A DNA stretch of 64,000 nucleotides. Source: Pelomonas sp937871895. Its GTDB lineage: Bacteria > Pseudomonadota > Gammaproteobacteria > Burkholderiales > Burkholderiaceae_C. A model generated the notes under the pieces. It saw only the letters and a list, made by a program, of their open reading frames with translations. It was not told the DNA's origin and did no database searches. Made by a program: the position numbers and the translations under genes. Location of the stretch: assembly GCF_046348265.1 (NCBI RefSeq), contig NZ_JAXMEO010000005.1. One strand, given 5' to 3'. Positions within the stretch are counted from its first letter, which is position 1. Each line of letters opens with the position of its first letter. Shown here one piece after another: positions 59,745-64,000 of this stretch.

Positions 59745-59843
59745 TCAGCGCGGTGTCGTCGTGGGCGGCACCACCGGTTTGACGGCGGCATCTGAGGTCA
59801 TGGCCTTCCAGGCCGCAAGCACGGCGATGACGGCAATCCTCAA
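59745..59843 (-). CDS. Possible 32-residue hydrophobic peptide downstream of bioB copy 1
   Basis: A TTG-started frame reads MRIAVIAVLAAWKAMTSDA and then a Pro/Thr tail. It is kept in both copies (61756-61854 in copy 2) with one Lys/Thr change. A membrane helix is plausible, but there is no Shine-Dalgarno. Confidence 0.2.
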   Translation of the reverse strand: MRIAVIAVLAAWKAMTSDAAVKPVVPPTTTPR

Positions 59844-59864
59844 AAGCGAGCAACAGCCAGACGC

Positions 59865-60860
59865 CTACGCCTGCCCCGCCTCGGCGCTCATCCCCAAGCG
59901 CGTGAGCAGTGCCCGATCCGCATCCGCCTGCGGGTTGCCGGTGGTCAGCAGTCGGTCGCCATAGAAGATGCTGTTCGCGCCGGCATAGAAGCACATCGCC
60001 TGCAGCGCCTCGTCCATCGCCTCGCGGCCTGCCGACAAGCGGACCTGCGACTTGGGCATGGTGATGCGCGCCACGGCGATGGTGCGGACGAACTCGAAGG
60101 GGTCGAGCTTCTCGGTTTTGCCGAGCGGCGTGCCTTCGATGGCGATCAGGTTGTTGATGGGCACCGAGTCGGGCGCGGGGTCGAGGTTGGCGAGTTGGGC
60201 GATAAGGCCCGCGCGTTGGGTGCGGTTCTCGCCCAAGCCGATGATGCCGCCGCTGCAGACCTTCATCCCGGCGTCGCGCACGCGGTCCAGGGTGTCGAGG
60301 CGGTCCTGGTAGGTGCGGGTGGTGATGATCTCGCCGTAGAACTCGGGCGAGGTGTCGAGGTTGTGGTTGTAGTAGTCGAGCCCGGCCTCGCGCAGCTGGC
60401 CGGCCTGGGTGTCGCTCAGCATGCCGGCGGTGACGCAGGTCTCCAGCCCCAGGGCCTTGACCTCGCGGACCATGTCGGTCAGCTGCTCCATGTGCCGGTC
60501 TTTGGGTGAACGCCAGGCGGCGCCCATGCAAAAGCGCGTGGCGCCGCTGTCCTTGGCCGCCTTGGCCGCGTCGATCACGTCGCGCAGCGCCATCAGCTTG
60601 TCGGCCTCCAGGCCGGTGTCGTAGTGGCTGGACTGGGAGCAGTACTTGCAGTCTTCCTCGCAGCCGCCGGTCTTGATGGACAGCAGGGTGGAGAGCTGCA
60701 CGCGGTTGGCGTCGTGGTGCTCGCGGTGCACGGTGGCGGCGCGGTGCAGCAGGTCCATGAAGGGCAGGTCGAACAGCTGCTCGATGTCGGCCACGCTCCA
60801 CTGCCCTTCACGAGTCTTGAGGGGGCGGTGCAGGTGCACGGTTTGGACGGGAGCGTTCAT
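59865..60860 (-). CDS. bioB: Biotin synthase, copy 1
   Basis: A 331-residue radical-SAM enzyme that inserts sulfur into dethiobiotin. The cluster motif is GGCEEDCKYCSQS (Cys at the CxxxCxxC positions). Other conserved parts are TVHREHHDANRVQLSTL and YYNHNLDTSPEFYGEI. It differs from copy 2 at only two residues (ADIEQ/AEIEQ and AKDSG/AKESG). The start overlaps bioD copy 1 by four bases. Confidence 0.96.
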   Translation of the reverse strand: MNAPVQTVHLHRPLKTREGQWSVADIEQLFDLPFMDLLHRAATVHREHHDANRVQLSTLLSIKTGGCEEDCKYCSQSSHYDTGLEADKLMALRDVIDAAKAAKDSGATRFCMGAAWRSPKDRHMEQLTDMVREVKALGLETCVTAGMLSDTQAGQLREAGLDYYNHNLDTSPEFYGEIITTRTYQDRLDTLDRVRDAGMKVCSGGIIGLGENRTQRAGLIAQLANLDPAPDSVPINNLIAIEGTPLGKTEKLDPFEFVRTIAVARITMPKSQVRLSAGREAMDEALQAMCFYAGANSIFYGDRLLTTGNPQADADRALLTRLGMSAEAGQA

Positions 60861-61549
60861 GGCGTCTTCATCAGGTTTTGCAGCGCGGCGGCGTCCAAAT
60901 GAAGCGCCACCGCAGCGGGGGAAGGGCTCTCAAGCCGGGGCACGGCGCCGAGCCTTGGGGCGGGCAGCAGTGCGTCGAGCGAGGCGAGATTTTCGCCGTG
61001 TTGCAGCATCTGGCCATCCACGGTGTTGGCCACCCAGCCAGCAAGGCGTAAGCCGCGTGCCGCAATGGCCTCCGCCGTGAGCAGCGCGTGGTTGATGCAG
61101 CCAAGGCGCAGGCCGACGACGAGGATCACCGGCAGGCCGAGGTCCACGGCCAGGTCCGCCGTGTCCCAGGCGGCGCACAAGGGGACGCGAAAGCCCCCGA
61201 CGCCTTCGACGAGCCCAAAGCTCAGGCGCGGCAGCACGGCGCGCAGCGGCGCCAGCACGCCCTCGCGCGTGAGCGTCACGCCTTCAAGCCGCGCAGCGAG
61301 GTGCGGCGCGCAGGGCGTGCGCAATTGCAGCGGCCCGACCTCGGCCTCGGTCAGCCCGGCGTTCTGCACGGCGTGCAGCTGCGCCACGTCCTCATTGACC
61401 CAGCGGCCCTCCACCAGCTCCTGCCCCGCCGCGATGGGCTTGAGCGCGGCGGCGGTGAGGCTCTGCTGAACAGCGGCGTGCACGAGCGCAGCCGAGACCG
61501 TGGTCTTGCCGATCTCGGTGTCGGTGCCGGTGAGGAAGAAGTGAGGCAT
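60857..61549 (-). CDS. bioD: Dethiobiotin synthetase, copy 1
   Basis: A 230-residue ATP-dependent carboxylase making dethiobiotin from diaminopelargonate. The P-loop is GTDTEIGKTTVSAAL near the N-terminus, and EGVGGFRVPL follows. It begins MPHFFLTG, against MSAHFFLTG in copy 2, because the duplication ends in the second or third codon. It differs from copy 2 at over ten positions, far more than BioB does. Transcription would have to start in the 175-base spacer or read through from copy 2. Confidence 0.94.
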   Translation of the reverse strand: MPHFFLTGTDTEIGKTTVSAALVHAAVQQSLTAAALKPIAAGQELVEGRWVNEDVAQLHAVQNAGLTEAEVGPLQLRTPCAPHLAARLEGVTLTREGVLAPLRAVLPRLSFGLVEGVGGFRVPLCAAWDTADLAVDLGLPVILVVGLRLGCINHALLTAEAIAARGLRLAGWVANTVDGQMLQHGENLASLDALLPAPRLGAVPRLESPSPAAVALHLDAAALQNLMKTP

Positions 61550-61875
61550 CCGGCAATTCAGGCCAACCTCGCAAGCGCACGCTTTGCGCGCAGCAGGCTG
61601 TCGAGCGTTCGGCGGCTGCGGCTGGATCCCAGCTACTGCTCACGAAATTGCACAAGTGCAGGTTGTATCCGCTACCAGGTTTAGTGGGATCGTCGGCACG
61701 AACCATTGCTTCTTTGACTGCCCCGAAACGCCTTGGCAGCGGTTTCAAGCTGATTTCAGCGCGGTGTCGTCGTGGGCGGCACCACCGGTGTGACGGCGGC
61801 ATCTGAGGTCATGGCCTTCCAGGCCGCAAGCACGGCGATGACGGCAATCCTCAAAAGCGAGCAGCAGCCAGACGC
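61550..61875. other. 326-base gap between the two bioDB units
   Basis: 61550-61718 is unique spacer with lower G+C (CACGAAATTGCACAAGTGC region) and no recognisable gene; it must hold any separate promoter of copy 1. 61719-61875 is the downstream flank of bioB copy 2, which repeats 59708-59864 and carries the same tiny hydrophobic frame at 61756-61854. Confidence 0.5.
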
Positions 61876-63554
61876 CTACGCCTGCCCCGCCTCAGCGCTC
61901 ATCCCCAAGCGCGTGAGCAGTGCCCGATCCGCATCCGCCTGCGGGTTGCCGGTGGTCAGCAGTCGGTCGCCATAGAAGATGCTGTTGGCGCCGGCGTAGA
62001 AGCACATCGCCTGCAGCGCCTCGTCCATGGCCTCGCGGCCTGCCGACAAGCGGACCTGCGACTTGGGCATGGTGATGCGCGCCACGGCGATGGTGCGGAC
62101 GAACTCGAAGGGGTCGAGCTTCTCGGTCTTGCCGAGCGGTGTGCCTTCGATGGCGATCAGGTTGTTGATGGGCACCGAGTCGGGCGCGGGGTCGAGGTTG
62201 GCAAGCTGGGCGATCAGGCCGGCGCGCTGGGTGCGGTTCTCGCCCAAGCCAATGATGCCGCCGCTGCAGACCTTCATGCCGGCGTCGCGCACGCGGTCCA
62301 GGGTGTCTAGGCGGTCCTGGTAGGTGCGGGTGGTGATGATCTCGCCGTAGAACTCGGGCGAGGTGTCGAGGTTGTGGTTGTAGTAGTCGAGGCCGGCCTC
62401 GCGCAGCTGGCCGGCCTGGGTGTCGCTCAGCATGCCGGCGGTGACGCAGGTCTCCAGCCCCAGCGCCTTGACCTCGCGGACCATGTCGGTCAGCTGCTCC
62501 ATGTGCCGGTCTTTGGGTGAACGCCAGGCGGCGCCCATGCAGAAGCGCGTGGCGCCGCTTTCCTTGGCGGCTTTGGCTGCGTCAATCACGTCGCGCAGCG
62601 CCATCAGCTTGTCGGCCTCCAGGCCGGTGTCGTAGTGGCTGGACTGCGAGCAGTACTTGCAGTCCTCCTCGCAGCCGCCGGTCTTGATGGACAGCAGGGT
62701 CGAGAGCTGCACGCGGTTGGCGTCGTGGTGCTCGCGGTGCACGGTGGCGGCGCGGTGCAGCAGGTCCATGAAGGGCAGGTCGAACAGCTGCTCGATCTCG
62801 GCCACGCTCCATTGCCCTTCACGAGTCTTGAGGGGGCGGTGCAGATGCACGGTTTGGACGGGTGCGTTCATGGCGTCTTCATCAGGTTTTGCAGCGCGGC
62901 GGTATCCAGGTGGGCGGCCACCGCAGCGGGGGAAGGGCTCTCAAGCCGGGGCACGGCGCCAAGCCTTGGGGCGGGCAGCAGTGCGTCGAGCGAGGCGAGA
63001 TTTTCGCTGTGTTGCAGCATCTGGCCATCCACGGTGTTGGCCACCCAGCCAGCGAGGCGTAAGCCGCGTGCCGCAATGGCCTCCGCCGTGAGCAGCGCGT
63101 GGTTGATGCAGCCGAGGCGCAGGCCGACGACGAGGAGTACCGGCAGGGCGAGATCGACGGCAAGGTCGGCGGTGTCCCAGCCGGGGCACAAGGGCACGCG
63201 AAAGCCGCCCACGCCCTCGACGATGCCGAATTGCAGGCGGGGCAGCACGGCGCGCAGCGGCGCGAGCACGCCCTCGCGCGTGAGCGTCACGCCTTCGAGC
63301 CGCGCAGCGAGGTGGGGCGCGCACGGCGTGCGCAGTTGCAGCGGCCCGACCTCGGCCTCGGTCAGCCCGGCGTTCTGCACCGCGTGCAGCTGTGCCACGT
63401 CCTCGTTGACCCAGCGGCCCTCCACCAGCTCCTGCCCCGCCGCGATGGGCTTGAGCGCGGCGGCGGTGAGGCTCTGCTGCACGGCGGCTTGCACGAGCGC
63501 GGCCGAGACCGTGGTCTTGCCGATCTCGGTGTCGGTGCCGGTGAGGAAGAAGTG
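61719..63554. repeat. bioD-bioB duplication, copy 2
   Basis: Partner of 59708-61543. This copy is contiguous with bioF through overlapping start and stop codons, so it is probably the original. Confidence 0.9.
61876..62871 (-). CDS. bioB: Biotin synthase, copy 2
   Basis: A 331-residue radical-SAM biotin synthase, identical to copy 1 except for two conservative residues. The GGCEEDCKYCSQS cluster motif is intact, so both copies should be active. It is the last gene of bioF-bioD-bioB, with a four-base overlap to bioD. Confidence 0.96.
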   Translation of the reverse strand: MNAPVQTVHLHRPLKTREGQWSVAEIEQLFDLPFMDLLHRAATVHREHHDANRVQLSTLLSIKTGGCEEDCKYCSQSSHYDTGLEADKLMALRDVIDAAKAAKESGATRFCMGAAWRSPKDRHMEQLTDMVREVKALGLETCVTAGMLSDTQAGQLREAGLDYYNHNLDTSPEFYGEIITTRTYQDRLDTLDRVRDAGMKVCSGGIIGLGENRTQRAGLIAQLANLDPAPDSVPINNLIAIEGTPLGKTEKLDPFEFVRTIAVARITMPKSQVRLSAGREAMDEALQAMCFYAGANSIFYGDRLLTTGNPQADADRALLTRLGMSAEAGQA

Positions 63555-63563
63555 CGCGCTCAT
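62868..63563 (-). CDS. bioD: Dethiobiotin synthetase, copy 2
   Basis: A 231-residue enzyme with P-loop GTDTEIGKTTVSAAL. The start overlaps the bioF stop and the stop overlaps the bioB start (ATGA at both ends). Differences from copy 1 cluster in the segment VLPRLQFGIVEGVGGF to LALPVLLVVGL and near the C-terminus. Confidence 0.95.
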   Translation of the reverse strand: MSAHFFLTGTDTEIGKTTVSAALVQAAVQQSLTAAALKPIAAGQELVEGRWVNEDVAQLHAVQNAGLTEAEVGPLQLRTPCAPHLAARLEGVTLTREGVLAPLRAVLPRLQFGIVEGVGGFRVPLCPGWDTADLAVDLALPVLLVVGLRLGCINHALLTAEAIAARGLRLAGWVANTVDGQMLQHSENLASLDALLPAPRLGAVPRLESPSPAAVAAHLDTAALQNLMKTP

Positions 63564-64000
63564 GCAGCCAGGGCGCTGAGCAGCGCGTCCACGTCAGCGG
63601 CGGCGTGATCCGCACACAGCGTGATGCGTAGCCGCGCGGTGCCTGCCGGCACGGTGGGCGGGCGGATGGCGGGGACGCGCAGGCCGGCGGCTTCGAGCTG
63701 CGCGGCCACGGCGAGGGCCGCGTCGTTGGCACCGATGACGACGGGCTGGATGGGTGTGTCGCTGGCCGGCAGGGTCCAGCCGCGTGCAGCGCAGATCGGG
63801 GCGAGGCCATCGCGCAGTTGCTGCTGCAATGCGGCGAGCTGCGCGCGGCGGGCGTCGCCTTCGGGGCCTTCGATGAGGTCGAAGGCAGTGAGCAGCGCGT
63901 GCGACAGCGCAGGAGGCGCGGCGGTGGTGAAGATGAAGGGCCGGGCCATCTGAATCAGCCATTCGATGACGGTCGGGTGCGCGGCAATGGCGGCGCCCGC
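63560..64000 (-). CDS. bioF: 8-amino-7-oxononanoate synthase, C-terminal part
   Basis: The frame is open to the window edge; only the last 146 or so residues are present. IEWLIQMARPFIFTTAAPPAL is split by the apparent inner ATG at 63949, so that ATG is not the true start. BioF is a PLP enzyme that condenses pimeloyl-ACP with alanine. The stop overlaps bioD copy 2. Confidence 0.9.
   Translation of the reverse strand, partial: AGAAIAAHPTVIEWLIQMARPFIFTTAAPPALSHALLTAFDLIEGPEGDARRAQLAALQQQLRDGLAPICAARGWTLPASDTPIQPVVIGANDAALAVAAQLEAAGLRVPAIRPPTVPAGTARLRITLCADHAAADVDALLSALAA

Larger units (their letters stand above)
59708..61543. repeat. bioD-bioB duplication, copy 1
   Basis: An 1836-base segment matching 61719-63554 at a constant offset of 2011 bases. 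It carries 157 bases downstream of bioB, all of bioB, and bioD except its first two codons. The left edge is TGCCCCGAAACGCC and the right edge GTGAGGAAGAAGTG. A 175-base unrelated spacer (61544-61718) separates the copies. Confidence 0.9.

Noticed and set aside
61590..61700. BirA-like operator (TTGTATCC ... GGTTTAG) in the bio spacer
   Set aside because: The half-sites are poor matches and only about six bases apart, whereas BirA sites have 14-16 bases between TTGTAAACC and GGTTTACAA.
63560..63949. Complete 129-residue gene starting at ATG 63949
   Set aside because: The frame stays open to the window edge and the upstream residues match BioF, so this is an inner Met of a truncated bioF.
1..64000. 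CRISPR arrays, rRNA, tRNA, prophage or integrase
   Set aside because: No regularly spaced identical repeats, rRNA-like stretches or tRNA cloverleafs were noticed, and the only mobility genes are those of the IS3 element. A tRNA/covariance scan would be needed to be certain.

Overview
The window is about 64 kb of gene-dense, high-G+C chromosome from a betaproteobacterium of the order Burkholderiales, probably the Rubrivivax/Leptothrix/Roseateles side (Sphaerotilaceae or Comamonadaceae). I infer this from the linkage leuS-lptE-holA, exbB-exbD-dapB-bamE-fur and hpf-ptsN-hprK, a PEP-CTERM protein, a MaeB-type malic enzyme, and short REP-like GC palindromes at gene ends. No rRNA or tRNA gene was found. 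Layout: 1-9.6 kb is housekeeping on the minus strand: holA, lptE, leuS, exbD, exbB, dapB, bamE, then fur (plus), then hprK, ptsN and hpf. 9.9-15 kb holds an acyl-CoA synthetase and a translationally coupled ECF-like sigma factor and Ser/Thr kinase with a repeat-rich C-terminus. 15-21.6 kb holds trpS, a membrane PAS/GGDEF/EAL protein, psd, a DUF2789 protein, a pirin and trhO. 21.7-31.7 kb is a plus-strand metal-handling block: a small Cys-containing secreted protein, a TonB-dependent receptor, a His/Cys-rich exported protein, a cupredoxin, and a tightly overlapped TolC-like / accessory / adaptor / HME-RND efflux operon. 31.7-40.5 kb holds a PEP-CTERM fibro-slime protein, a divergent MurA homologue, a solute-binding-like protein, an RluA-type pseudouridine synthase, two diguanylate cyclases and maeB. 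40.5-42.2 kb is a secreted guanyl-specific RNase with its barstar inhibitor, followed by a gene-poor stretch with two opposed intrinsic terminators and a candidate minus-strand small RNA. 42.2-51 kb holds a metallophosphoesterase, a divergent epimerase/LysR pair, a DUF2306 protein, a two-component system divergent from a MipA/OmpV outer-membrane protein, a RidA protein and a RibD-C reductase. 51.3-58.6 kb is accessory in character: small membrane proteins, a frameshifted MFS gene, and a minus-strand row of PIN-like nuclease, MNT-type nucleotidyltransferase and a membrane-anchored protein. The last of these is cut by an IS3-family element that I could delimit to the base (54030-55342, GAC target duplication). 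Small genes and an HD-type hydrolase follow. 58.6-64 kb holds an aldo/keto reductase and a duplicated bioD-bioB unit (two 1836-bp copies offset by 2011 bp) next to bioF, which runs off the window. The strongest items for follow-up are the small RNA at about 41.9-42.1 kb, whose hairpin loop carries the anti-Shine-Dalgarno motif CCUCCUCCC just before a terminator; the IS-broken nuclease/nucleotidyltransferase/membrane operon; the uneven divergence of the two bioBD copies; and a low-G+C in-frame insertion in leuS. All functional statements rest on reading motifs by eye; no database search was run.
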